From an uncultured Aquimarina sp. (GTDB taxonomy: Bacteria; Bacteroidota; Bacteroidia; Flavobacteriales; Flavobacteriaceae): 64,000 nucleotides of DNA. The translations under genes were made by a program, and so were the position numbers. The stretch spans positions 124,001-188,000 of the forward strand of contig CANNBP010000009.1 in assembly GCA_947502885.1 (NCBI GenBank). The letters run 5' to 3'. The notes below the pieces were generated by a model. That model saw nothing but the letters and a program-made list of their open reading frames with translations. It was not told the origin of the DNA and made no database searches. Shown piece after piece: positions 1 through 7,747 of the stretch. The stretch's first letter is position 1. The number at the start of each line of letters is the position of its first letter.

Positions 1-111
1 TTCTGAATTATAAGTATAAAAATCTTGCAAGCTAAACTTTGAGGATTGCGCAGTTACTGAAAGGGTACAGAAATATAATAAGGCAGATGTAATAACTAAA
101 AAATTTCGCAT
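1..111 (-). CDS. Secreted or lipid-free exported protein, N-terminal fragment cut by window edge
   Basis: An open frame reads leftwards from an ATG at 111-109 and runs off the window without a stop, giving the first 37 residues only. It begins MRNFLVITSALLYFC, then a short polar stretch ending in TAQ followed by SSKFS. This is a typical Bacteroidota Sec signal peptide with cleavage after the AQ. The start lies 24 bases downstream of the sulfurtransferase stop on the same strand, so the two are probably co-transcribed. Nothing visible identifies the mature protein. Confidence 0.6.
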   Translation of the reverse strand, partial: MRNFLVITSALLYFCTLSVTAQSSKFSLQDFYTYNSE

Positions 112-134
112 GAGTATAGATTTGTATGTCATTT

Positions 135-983
135 TTATTTTTCTATTAGGACATTATTTAATTGTCCCCATTCACTCCAAGAGCCGTCATATATAGACAT
201 TTTAGAGTAGCCAGTTATTTCTGCAGCCAGCATAAGTATACAAGCAGTGATTCCTGATCCGCAGGTAAAGATCAGTTTTTTATTTCCAATAGTAAAACTC
301 TTTAGGATGTTCTCTAATTCTGATTGAGATTTCATTGTCGTCTCGTTTAATACATTTTTGTAATGTAGATTCATTGAGTTAGGAATATGCCCACCTTTAA
401 GGTCTGCTCTGGGTTCGGGTTCAGTGGCTCTAAATCTACCTGGAGAACGAGCATCTATAATTAATGTATCTTCTGCATACATACATGTATGAATATCTTT
501 GGCATTACTAACCAATTCTTGCTGAAACACAGCTGTAAAACTTCCTTGATCATAATTTGGTATAGTATCACTAGGTTGGCAGGGGAGATTTGCCTTTGTC
601 CAAGCAGGAAAACCACCATCTAAAACTGCAACGTTTGCGTGCCCCATACTTTTAAACATCCACCACACTCTTGGGCTCGAATAGATTCCTAATTTATCAT
701 ATACTACAATTGTATGATGATTGCTAATACCTAGCTCTTTACAAGCTTTAGAGAAAAGCTCGGGAGTAGGTAACATATTAGGAATATCTGTGTTGAGGTC
801 AGAAAATATTTTTTTGATATCAAAAAATCGACTTCCTGATATTTTTAAAGACAAAGTATTAGTTTCTTTTGCTGAGGTTACTTTTTTGATAGTTGCATCA
901 AGAATAATAAGATCAGGATGATTCAAATGTTTAGAAAGCCAGTTTATAGAAACAAGAGGTTGTGTGATTTGTAAAGTGTTCAT
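135..983 (-). CDS. Sulfurtransferase (3-mercaptopyruvate / thiosulfate type, two rhodanese domains)
   Basis: The 282-residue length and two rhodanese folds match the 3-mercaptopyruvate/thiosulfate sulfurtransferase family. The N-terminal inactive domain covers about residues 10-135 and includes IVVYDKLGIYSSPRVWWMF and LDGGFPAW. The C-terminal catalytic domain covers about 165-280. The active-site loop reads CGSGITAC with the nucleophile at Cys241; CGSG[VI]T is the pattern usual for mercaptopyruvate sulfurtransferases, whereas thiosulfate enzymes more often have CRxGxT. There is no signal peptide, so the protein should be cytoplasmic. It moves sulfane sulfur from a donor to cyanide or thiol acceptors. 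The gene is followed closely by an exported protein on the same strand. Substrate preference is inference from the loop. Confidence 0.88.
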   Translation of the reverse strand: MNTLQITQPLVSINWLSKHLNHPDLIILDATIKKVTSAKETNTLSLKISGSRFFDIKKIFSDLNTDIPNMLPTPELFSKACKELGISNHHTIVVYDKLGIYSSPRVWWMFKSMGHANVAVLDGGFPAWTKANLPCQPSDTIPNYDQGSFTAVFQQELVSNAKDIHTCMYAEDTLIIDARSPGRFRATEPEPRADLKGGHIPNSMNLHYKNVLNETTMKSQSELENILKSFTIGNKKLIFTCGSGITACILMLAAEITGYSKMSIYDGSWSEWGQLNNVLIEK

Positions 984-1001
984 AAGTCAAAAATACAAAA
1001 A

Positions 1002-1457
1002 TCAAGATGTAATAAATTTGTTAAGTAAGGTATTAGTTTGTTGATTTAATTTTTTTCTAAAAAAAGAGGTCCCTCCTAGTATTTTACCTTTCCAACCCAA
1101 AGCTTGTGATGCCCACTTGTGCAAATTGAAATGATCGATGTGTTTTATAATTTTACCATCTTTAAATTCGAATTGTGCATCTATTTTGTTATGCACATTT
1201 CGTCCGGTTTGGCTAAAAGAATACCAAGCCTCCCAATGTGCTTTTCCGGTTGTTGTATTTGCTTCTATTTCTGAGAATTCGATTTTAAGATCTTTGGCAT
1301 TTTTGCATAACATTCTCCACATGTTTTTTGCTCGATCTCCTTTAAGTTTACCAAAAGCAGGATCTTCAAAAACAACGTCATCATGATAGCAGGATACCAT
1401 GGTATCAGCATCACAATTTTGAAATGCAGTATAAAAAGTTTCAATAAGTGTCTTCAT
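1002..1457 (-). CDS. SnoaL / NTF2-like domain protein
   Basis: A 151-residue protein with an NTF2-like (SnoaL) cone fold signature. It starts with FYTAFQNCDADTMVSCY, then DVVFEDPAFG and, near residue 60, a region leading into AHWEAWYSFSQTGRNVHN, followed by FEFKDGKIIKHIDHFNLHKW. This order is typical of the small flavobacterial nuclear-transport-factor-2-like proteins. These proteins bind small hydrophobic ligands or act as isomerases or hydrolases, but the substrate cannot be read from sequence. No signal peptide is seen. The gene ends 18 bases upstream of the sulfurtransferase start on the same strand, so a two-gene transcript is likely. Function is unknown beyond the fold. Confidence 0.8.
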   Translation of the reverse strand: MKTLIETFYTAFQNCDADTMVSCYHDDVVFEDPAFGKLKGDRAKNMWRMLCKNAKDLKIEFSEIEANTTTGKAHWEAWYSFSQTGRNVHNKIDAQFEFKDGKIIKHIDHFNLHKWASQALGWKGKILGGTSFFRKKLNQQTNTLLNKFITS

Positions 1458-1497
1458 AATATCTAAGTGAAAATCAAGATTATGAAGATAAGAATAA

Positions 1498-2493
1498 TTA
1501 GTCTAGTTTATCGGCCAGTTTTTTAAATACTTTTTTTGGGTTTTTGTCTTCGTATAAAACGGCATGAACAGCATCAATAATGGGCGTTCGAGTTGTTTGA
1601 GTGGTATCTAACTCAAAAGCGGTTTTTGCAGCGTAATATCCTTCTGCAATCATATTCATCTCCATTTGAGCACTCTTTACAGTATACCCCTTGCCAATCA
1701 TATTACCAAACATTCGATTTCGTGAGAAGGTAGAGTATCCAGTAACTAATAAATCACCTAAATAAGCAGAATTATTAATATTACGTTTCATTTTATGAAC
1801 CTTTTTAATAAAACGTTTCATTTCTCGAATGGCATTACTCATTAATACACTTTGAAAGTTATCACCATATCCAAGTCCATGGGCAATTCCTGCAGCCAAA
1901 GAGTATATGTTTTTAAGAACAGCGGCATACTCTGTACCGATGATATCATCACTAATTTTACATTTGATATAGTCGCTTATAAGATGATCGGCCATTACTT
2001 TGGCTTTTTCTTTGTCCCTAGATGCAATGGTAAGATATGATAAACGTTCTAGGGCTACTTCTTCTGCATGACACGGCCCTGTAATAACGCCGATATTATC
2101 AAACGGTATTTGGTATTCATCATGAAAATGTTCACCAACAATAAGTCCAGTTTCTGGTACAATACCTTTTATAGCAGAAAAAATAATTTTATGCTCTATA
2201 GAGATATTTAATTTTTCAAGTTCTGTATGCAAAAAAGCCGAAGGAATCGCGAATATTAAATAATCTGCATATGCCACAGCTTCATTGATGTCATTGGTAA
2301 GTTTAAGTTGATCGGTTCTAAACTCTACAGAACTTAAATAATTAGGATTGTGTTGTTGTTTCTTTAGGTGTTCGAGCGCATAAGTGCTACGCATGTACCA
2401 TCCCACTTCATTTAAATTTTCGGTAAGCATTTTTACAATGGCAGTTGCCCAACTACCACCACCTAATACTGCAAATTTTGGACTATTTTCCAT
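1498..2493 (-). CDS. gpsA: Glycerol-3-phosphate dehydrogenase [NAD(P)+]
   Basis: GpsA reduces dihydroxyacetone phosphate to sn-glycerol 3-phosphate, the backbone of membrane phospholipids. The Rossmann motif FAVLGGGSWAT lies at the N-terminus. GPCHAEEVA in mid-protein and the active-site region LKNIYSLAAGIAHGLGYGDN followed by MSNAIREM are diagnostic. The frame is open upstream to 2535, but the extra 14 residues are not part of the family. The ATG at 2493 gives MENSPKFAVLGG, which places the nucleotide-binding loop at its normal distance from the N-terminus, so I chose it (331 residues). It is transcribed towards the SnoaL-like gene, with a 40-base gap. Confidence 0.93.
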   Translation of the reverse strand: MENSPKFAVLGGGSWATAIVKMLTENLNEVGWYMRSTYALEHLKKQQHNPNYLSSVEFRTDQLKLTNDINEAVAYADYLIFAIPSAFLHTELEKLNISIEHKIIFSAIKGIVPETGLIVGEHFHDEYQIPFDNIGVITGPCHAEEVALERLSYLTIASRDKEKAKVMADHLISDYIKCKISDDIIGTEYAAVLKNIYSLAAGIAHGLGYGDNFQSVLMSNAIREMKRFIKKVHKMKRNINNSAYLGDLLVTGYSTFSRNRMFGNMIGKGYTVKSAQMEMNMIAEGYYAAKTAFELDTTQTTRTPIIDAVHAVLYEDKNPKKVFKKLADKLD

Positions 2494-2616
2494 AAAATAA
2501 TTTCTGGGGTCAAAAATAAGGAAAATAGAACTCATATTAAAGTATTGGTAATCATATTGTTATGATTTTGGCACGCCTTTTGGATATTGAAAATTGAAAT
2601 TGAAAACACAATGTTT

Positions 2617-3549
2617 ATGAAAACGCTAAAATTACTTTCGATTATTTTTTTAGGATCAATACTACTAACTTCTTGTGTAGCAGAGGTTATTGTTGAAGAA
2701 GATGTATATATAGAGCCACAACCTTTTATTAATTCAAACATTGGAATTAGTCTTAATGCTTTATTGAATACATATGAAATATGGTATGTAGACATTGAAC
2801 GCAAAAATGGTAATGGAGAGATTCCTTTTCTAGATAAGGCATTCACTGTTTCTTTTAAAAATGGAACCTTTTATGCAAATAATAATTTGGTTGGAATTGG
2901 TAGTAATGGAAATGGGTTTGGATTAGATGTGGGTTCATATGGAACCTTTACTACAGAAATAGACATTAATCATGATATAGACGGAAAATATGCTCTTGTA
3001 ATTACGCAATTATCGGACAATCAAATAGAGCTATATGATCCAATAACTCGAACAAGTTATTTTTTAGATGGATATCAGCGCAACACTTTTGATTATGATA
3101 GAGTCTTTTATGATAACATTCATTATTTCTTACAGGAATATGAAGTTTGGGAGAAAGTATATACTAGTGACTTTGGAGCATTAAATGAGTTTGATAATGA
3201 GAACTATTTGAAATTCTCATATTTCGGATTGGGAGATAATTTTGAAAGTTCTAGAGATCAAAATGGAATAGCGATTAATGATATTATATATGATTATGTA
3301 GGACATTACGAAATTAATGAAATCGTTAACACTTTTGATAAGAAAACTTTAACACTTGATTACAGTTATCTAGACAATGAATTCTTTGAGTTATCCGTTA
3401 TCAATGACAGTACAATAGAATTGTTTCATCCAGCTTCAGAAACAGTGTATCGATTTGCTGGTAGAGGAGGTATAATATTTAAAAAATCTTCTTCTCAAAA
3501 TGATAAAAAGAGAATTAAAAAAGCGGATTTTATGAAGCTTAAGAAATAA
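2617..3549 (+). CDS. Uncharacterised lipoprotein
   Basis: I do not recognise the family. The protein starts MKTLKLLSIIFLG and has a clear lipobox LLTSC followed by an acidic stretch (EVIVEEDVYIEP), so it is a lipoprotein of the Bacteroidota type, probably exported to the outer membrane. In-frame ATGs exist at 2587, 2611 and 2617; the last two put the basic n-region directly before the hydrophobic core, which favours them over 2587. The body is rich in aromatic and acidic residues, with two similar beta-rich halves (ALLNTYEIWYVDIE and FLQEYEVWEKVYTSD, each leading to an FKNG/FSY-type strand), so an internal duplication of a lipocalin-like unit is possible. The C-terminus is strongly basic. It is followed by a good terminator at 3608. 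Confidence 0.75.
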   Translation: MKTLKLLSIIFLGSILLTSCVAEVIVEEDVYIEPQPFINSNIGISLNALLNTYEIWYVDIERKNGNGEIPFLDKAFTVSFKNGTFYANNNLVGIGSNGNGFGLDVGSYGTFTTEIDINHDIDGKYALVITQLSDNQIELYDPITRTSYFLDGYQRNTFDYDRVFYDNIHYFLQEYEVWEKVYTSDFGALNEFDNENYLKFSYFGLGDNFESSRDQNGIAINDIIYDYVGHYEINEIVNTFDKKTLTLDYSYLDNEFFELSVINDSTIELFHPASETVYRFAGRGGIIFKKSSSQNDKKRIKKADFMKLKK

Positions 3550-3981
3550 TAAGATGCTATAGTTTAGCACGAACAATATTAACTTTTTGGTTGGTTATTT
3601 AGTTGGGAATCGCTCTACAAGAGAAATCTTGTTTGAGCGATTTCTTTTTATAGATCAAATGTTTTGCTTATTAGGATTATTTAATCTGGAGAGTCCGCTA
3701 AAATTGTACAGGATATTAACCGAATTTTTTGAAAGTTTTCGACCCAATTACGTATTTTTATGGTTAACTCGGTAAAATCATATAGTGATATCTATAATGG
3801 GTTAGATATGAACCATGTTTAAATAATCAATTTGACTTTTTTTTATATCTATATTCTTAAATTTAGTTTTTTAGAATAAATATTTTGATAATAGTATTCA
3901 AAATTAATAGAGAAGTCGATCAAAATTTAATTTATATATAAAACACAGTATCTTTACCTCTTTCAAAAAGTAACGTATAGT
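3550..3981. other. Intergenic stretch, terminator plus AT-rich leader
   Basis: This 432-base stretch has no convincing gene. It holds a terminator hairpin at 3608-3648 and then AT-rich sequence up to the aldehyde dehydrogenase start. TATCTTTA near 3950 resembles the Bacteroidota -7 element, but no TTG is seen at the right distance upstream. Confidence 0.6.
3608..3648 (+). terminator. Rho-independent terminator after the lipoprotein gene
   Basis: AATCGCTC pairs with GAGCGATT, and inside it ACAAGA pairs with TCTTGT around a GAAA tetraloop. A T-rich run (TCTTTTTA) follows. It lies about 60 bases downstream of the lipoprotein stop. Confidence 0.85.
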
Positions 3982-5535
3982 ATGGCAACAGCAATAGTAG
4001 ATTTCGGAATTCAGGAGGCACTACAACAACTAGGTGTTTCTGAACATAATAAAGGAACCTCGACAGGAGTAAATTGGTTCTCATCAGATAATAAAATTTC
4101 ATCATTTTCACCAGTAGATGGTGAGTTAATAGGTACTGTAGAGGCAACTACAGCATCTGATTATGAAAAAGTAATACAAACGGCAAGTGAGGCCTTTAAG
4201 AGCTGGAGAATTTTGCCTGCACCTCAACGAGGAGAGATTGTTAGACAATTTGGAGAAGAGTTACGTAAATTAAAAGAACCTCTTGGTAAGTTAGTTTCTT
4301 ACGAAATGGGTAAATCATATCAAGAAGGATTAGGAGAGGTACAAGAAATGATTGATATATGTGACTTTGCCGTAGGTCTTTCTCGTCAATTACACGGTTT
4401 GACAATGCACTCAGAGCGTCCAGGGCATAGAATGTATGAGCAATATCATCCTTTAGGAATTGTTGGGATTATTTCAGCCTTTAATTTTCCGGTTGCGGTT
4501 TGGGCGTGGAATACTGCCTTGGCATGGATTTGTGGAGATGTATGCGTTTGGAAACCTAGCGAAAAAACACCGTTATGTGGGGTGGCATGCCAAAATATTA
4601 TAGCAAAAGTATTAAAGGATAATAACCTGCCTGAAGGCATTTCATGTTTAATCAATGGTGATTATACAGTAGGAGAGATGATGACTACTGATAAAAGAGT
4701 GCCTTTAGTTTCGGCAACAGGGTCAACAAGGATGGGAAAAATAGTTGCAGCTACAGTTGGGCAACGTCTAGGAAAATCACTTTTAGAGCTTGGAGGTAAT
4801 AATGCAATAATAGTTACTCCAGATGCAGATATTAAAATGACTGTGATAGGAGCCGTGTTTGGAGCGGTTGGTACTGCGGGACAACGTTGTACTTCTACTC
4901 GTCGTTTAATTATTCATGAATCTATTTATGATAAAGTAAAAAATGCGGTTGTAGATGCATATAAGCAATTAAGAATTGGTAATCCTTTAGATGAAAACAA
5001 TCATGTAGGTCCTTTAATTGACAAAGATGCAGTTGCGGGATACCAAAATGCATTAAAAAGAGTTGTAGAGGAAGGTGGAAATATTGTTGTTGAAGGAGGT
5101 GTTCTTTCTGGTGATGGTTATGAAAGTGGATGTTATGTAAAGCCCGCAATTGCTGAAGCAGACAATGCTTTTGAAATTGTACAACATGAAACATTTGCAC
5201 CAGTATTATATCTATTAAAGTATAGCGGAGATGTAGAAAATGCCATTGATACTCAAAATGGAGTAGCACAAGGGTTATCTTCGGCTATTATGACAAATAA
5301 TCTTAGAGAAGCAGAACGTTTTCTTTCTCATGCAGGATCTGATTGTGGAATTGCAAATGTAAATATAGGAACTTCTGGAGCCGAAATAGGAGGAGCTTTT
5401 GGAGGTGAAAAAGAAACTGGTGGAGGTCGTGAGTCTGGATCAGATGCTTGGAAAGTATATATGAGAAGACAAACCAATACTATAAATTATACTACAGAAT
5501 TACCTTTGGCTCAAGGGATCAAATTTGATCTATAG
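3982..5535 (+). CDS. Aldehyde dehydrogenase, ALDH7 type (alpha-aminoadipic semialdehyde / piperideine-6-carboxylate dehydrogenase)
   Basis: The 517-residue protein belongs to the NAD-dependent aldehyde dehydrogenases. The general base is Glu269 in ELGGNN and the nucleophile is Cys303 in GTAGQRCTSTRR. The ALDH7 subfamily is indicated by the N-terminal region ending in FSPVDGELIGTVEATT, by HGLTMHSERPGHRMYE, by IGTSGAEIGGAFGGEKETGGGRESGSDAWKVYMRR and by the overall length. Members oxidise alpha-aminoadipate semialdehyde in lysine catabolism, or related aldehydes in pipecolate breakdown. The gene stands alone between two terminators, so the pathway is not supported by neighbours. Family certainty is high; substrate certainty is moderate. 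Confidence 0.92.
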   Translation: MATAIVDFGIQEALQQLGVSEHNKGTSTGVNWFSSDNKISSFSPVDGELIGTVEATTASDYEKVIQTASEAFKSWRILPAPQRGEIVRQFGEELRKLKEPLGKLVSYEMGKSYQEGLGEVQEMIDICDFAVGLSRQLHGLTMHSERPGHRMYEQYHPLGIVGIISAFNFPVAVWAWNTALAWICGDVCVWKPSEKTPLCGVACQNIIAKVLKDNNLPEGISCLINGDYTVGEMMTTDKRVPLVSATGSTRMGKIVAATVGQRLGKSLLELGGNNAIIVTPDADIKMTVIGAVFGAVGTAGQRCTSTRRLIIHESIYDKVKNAVVDAYKQLRIGNPLDENNHVGPLIDKDAVAGYQNALKRVVEEGGNIVVEGGVLSGDGYESGCYVKPAIAEADNAFEIVQHETFAPVLYLLKYSGDVENAIDTQNGVAQGLSSAIMTNNLREAERFLSHAGSDCGIANVNIGTSGAEIGGAFGGEKETGGGRESGSDAWKVYMRRQTNTINYTTELPLAQGIKFDL

Positions 5536-5573
5536 TATTTTTGAAGAGATATTCTTTAAAAGATAGATAAAAT

Positions 5574-5603
5574 GAAGCCGTATAAAATATTTTATACGGC
5601 TTC
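5574..5603. terminator. Bidirectional terminator, 30-base perfect palindrome
   Basis: GAAGCCGTATAAAAT is followed at once by its exact reverse complement. It lies between the convergent aldehyde dehydrogenase and beta-barrel genes and can serve both strands. The T-run on the plus side is short (CTTTGG). Confidence 0.75.
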
Positions 5604-5641
5604 TTTGGTTAGTACTAACCAAAACAAACATGGGGGGCAAG

Positions 5642-6769
5642 CTATAATTTCCACAATATGCCTATTCCGGCGTATTGATTTCTATAGTTTCTGAAAGAAC
5701 GAGCGTCGATATCTGTATAATTTGTACTTCTTACTCGTGAGTAAATAGTAGCCGTTAATGAAATATTGGTTCTAATTTCATGGGCAAAATTTAGCTGAAA
5801 ATTGGTGTATTCATATTTTAATTTTTCTCCTATCCTCATTTCAGTATTTCTTGCTTCGATTTCTTTATATTTTCTGGTTACATAAGATACAGAAGCGTTG
5901 ATTTTGGTATGTTCACTCTTATAGTAAAGACCAATTTCTGGGGTAAGCTGGTTAAATCCAGAGCGATTGGTAGAGTTGTCAATTCTGGAGTAATAGGTAA
6001 GCCTAGGTTTTAATTTGAACTTTTCACTCCACGGTAATTCATAGAAAATACTTCCTTTTAAATAATCCCAGTCTCTTTCACCATCTGTATTTGTATCACT
6101 AGAGTTAAAAGTGTCATATAACCTTTTCTTTGCAGAAGCATGTAGACCTATTTTATGAACTAGTCTATTTATGCTTATAGATTGTACACTCAAAAACTGA
6201 GCGCCATATTCATTAAACTGTAAATCACGCACTCCAAAGGCATCAAAGTTTTTGAAATTATAAAAACCCTCAAATGTCATTTCATTTTTCTTAAATGCTA
6301 TGAACTCTATCCCAGCTGTTGTTCCATAATTAGTATATCCCAAAGGGTTGATTAATACATTTTGATCACCATCTAGACCTTCTCTATTCATTCTTTTAAA
6401 TCTAGCTTCGGCTAATACCTTAAACCTTCTGTTTAGATTGTAATCATATTTTAATCGTGAATCTAAACTCCAATAGCTATCATCAATATTTTGGTAAAAT
6501 ATTCTTGCAGAGGGTTTTATGAATAATCTAAGTCTGTTTTTTTTCTGTTTATATCTAAATTTATACCCTAGTGATACATCTTGATAAATACTACTAGATA
6601 TTAGGTCTTCTTTGGTAAGGATTGTATCATTGACTCTAACTACATCCGGGCTTTTAAAGTAGTTATATTCATACCCTCCCTGTGTTTCTATTTTAAAGGT
6701 ATTTTTGGTTTGCGAATAACTTAAAGAATAGCCTAAGATCATCACATAGATTATGGTTTTTATTTTCAT
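5642..6769 (-). CDS. Outer-membrane beta-barrel protein of the ATP-grasp/7TM locus
   Basis: A 375-residue protein with a Sec signal peptide (hydrophobic core ending SLSYSQ, then TKNTFKIE). The rest alternates polar and hydrophobic residues with many aromatic strand ends (YKFRYKQKKNRLRLFIKPSARIF broken by tight turns), and it ends in GILWKL, a C-terminal strand ending in a hydrophobic residue as in outer-membrane barrels. I count roughly 14-16 possible strands. No enzymatic motif is visible. It is the last gene of the minus-strand set with the ATP-grasp ligase (20-base gap) and the 7TM transglutaminase-like protein. In many bacteria the third partner of this set is a retropepsin-like protease; no D[ST]G motif is seen here, so the barrel appears to take its place. 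Confidence 0.75.
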   Translation of the reverse strand: MKIKTIIYVMILGYSLSYSQTKNTFKIETQGGYEYNYFKSPDVVRVNDTILTKEDLISSSIYQDVSLGYKFRYKQKKNRLRLFIKPSARIFYQNIDDSYWSLDSRLKYDYNLNRRFKVLAEARFKRMNREGLDGDQNVLINPLGYTNYGTTAGIEFIAFKKNEMTFEGFYNFKNFDAFGVRDLQFNEYGAQFLSVQSISINRLVHKIGLHASAKKRLYDTFNSSDTNTDGERDWDYLKGSIFYELPWSEKFKLKPRLTYYSRIDNSTNRSGFNQLTPEIGLYYKSEHTKINASVSYVTRKYKEIEARNTEMRIGEKLKYEYTNFQLNFAHEIRTNISLTATIYSRVRSTNYTDIDARSFRNYRNQYAGIGILWKL

Positions 6770-6789
6770 TACAATTTTTCTTTTTTTGT

Positions 6790-7668
6790 TTATATAGCTT
6801 GTTGAATAGCCCCTTTTAGTCCCATTTTATTTACTAATTGAATTCCTAAACCTGGCCGTACATTAATTTCCATGATTTGTGGCCCTTTTACTTTGTCAAT
6901 AACAACATCGATCCCCAAATAGTTTAATGGAAATGCCTTTGCCGTTGCTATAGAGATTTCTAGAATCTCTTTCCAGTAGGGGATTGGGGCTCCGTTAACC
7001 AAAAAAGTACTATCAGGATGGTGATTACTATATTTTTTTCCGTCATATACATCTAATAATCTTCCTTCTTTCATGTCAACACCGATACCAACTCCATTTT
7101 GATGTAAATTGGCTTTACCATCAGATTTATTAGTTGGCATTCTTAACATGCTCATTAGGGGGGTGTTATTAAGCGTTATTATTCTAAAATCAGGCACTCC
7201 TTCTGGATATATTTCATGAAAAAAAGGATGAGGTTCAATACATTCTTCTATAAGTACCCTATCGTGAGATCCTAATGAGAAAAACCCCATAATGATTGAT
7301 GCCATGTGTTGAAATATTTCGCGATCACTTATTTTTTTTCCACTACTAAACCAATCACCATTTTTATCCTTTTTAAGAATTTTAATTCCACCTCCGCCAC
7401 AACCATTAGCTGGTTTTATAGCTAGGGCATTGTTTGAATTACAGGATTGCCAAGTTTTTTTGATATCACTATTGTATTCAATAACCCCAAAGGTTTTAGC
7501 ACATGGGATATTATTTTTATGCAGAATTTCTTTTGTTAAAACTTTATCATCTGCCAATGGGTAGTATTTTTTTGGATTGTTAGGATAAATCAAATTCACA
7601 TTTCTTTCGTTTAGTCCTACTACGTTAGATGATTTATTTGATTTTTTATTTAGGATTATTGAGAACAT
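6790..7668 (-). CDS. ATP-grasp amidoligase (alpha-L-glutamate ligase-like, RimK-related)
   Basis: The 292-residue protein fits the RimK-related 'alpha-L-glutamate ligase-like' family. Near the N-terminus it has GLNERNVNLIYPNNPKKYYP and then DDKVLTKEIL, typical of this group. The ATP-grasp core follows: IKPANGCGGGGIKIL (phosphate-binding loop), LIEECIEPHPFF, PDFRIITLN and, at the C-terminus, YLGIDVVIDKVKGPQIMEINVRPGLG, which holds the metal-binding Glu-x-Asn. Such enzymes activate a carboxylate with ATP and join it to an amine, usually adding amino acids to a peptide or metabolite. The acceptor here is unknown. No signal peptide, so cytoplasmic. It lies 79 bases downstream of the 7TM transglutaminase-like gene on the same strand. 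Confidence 0.88.
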   Translation of the reverse strand: MFSIILNKKSNKSSNVVGLNERNVNLIYPNNPKKYYPLADDKVLTKEILHKNNIPCAKTFGVIEYNSDIKKTWQSCNSNNALAIKPANGCGGGGIKILKKDKNGDWFSSGKKISDREIFQHMASIIMGFFSLGSHDRVLIEECIEPHPFFHEIYPEGVPDFRIITLNNTPLMSMLRMPTNKSDGKANLHQNGVGIGVDMKEGRLLDVYDGKKYSNHHPDSTFLVNGAPIPYWKEILEISIATAKAFPLNYLGIDVVIDKVKGPQIMEINVRPGLGIQLVNKMGLKGAIQQAI

Positions 7669-7747
7669 AATATAGGTTTAAGGTTGTTTTTAGTCGTTTG
7701 CATTAGAAACAGGTGAGTTGGTATATACCCTACCAAAAAATGACATT

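Noticed and set aside
3587..3775. 62-residue plus-strand open frame
   Set aside because: It runs through the terminator hairpin at 3608-3648, has no recognisable features, and composition is that of non-coding DNA.
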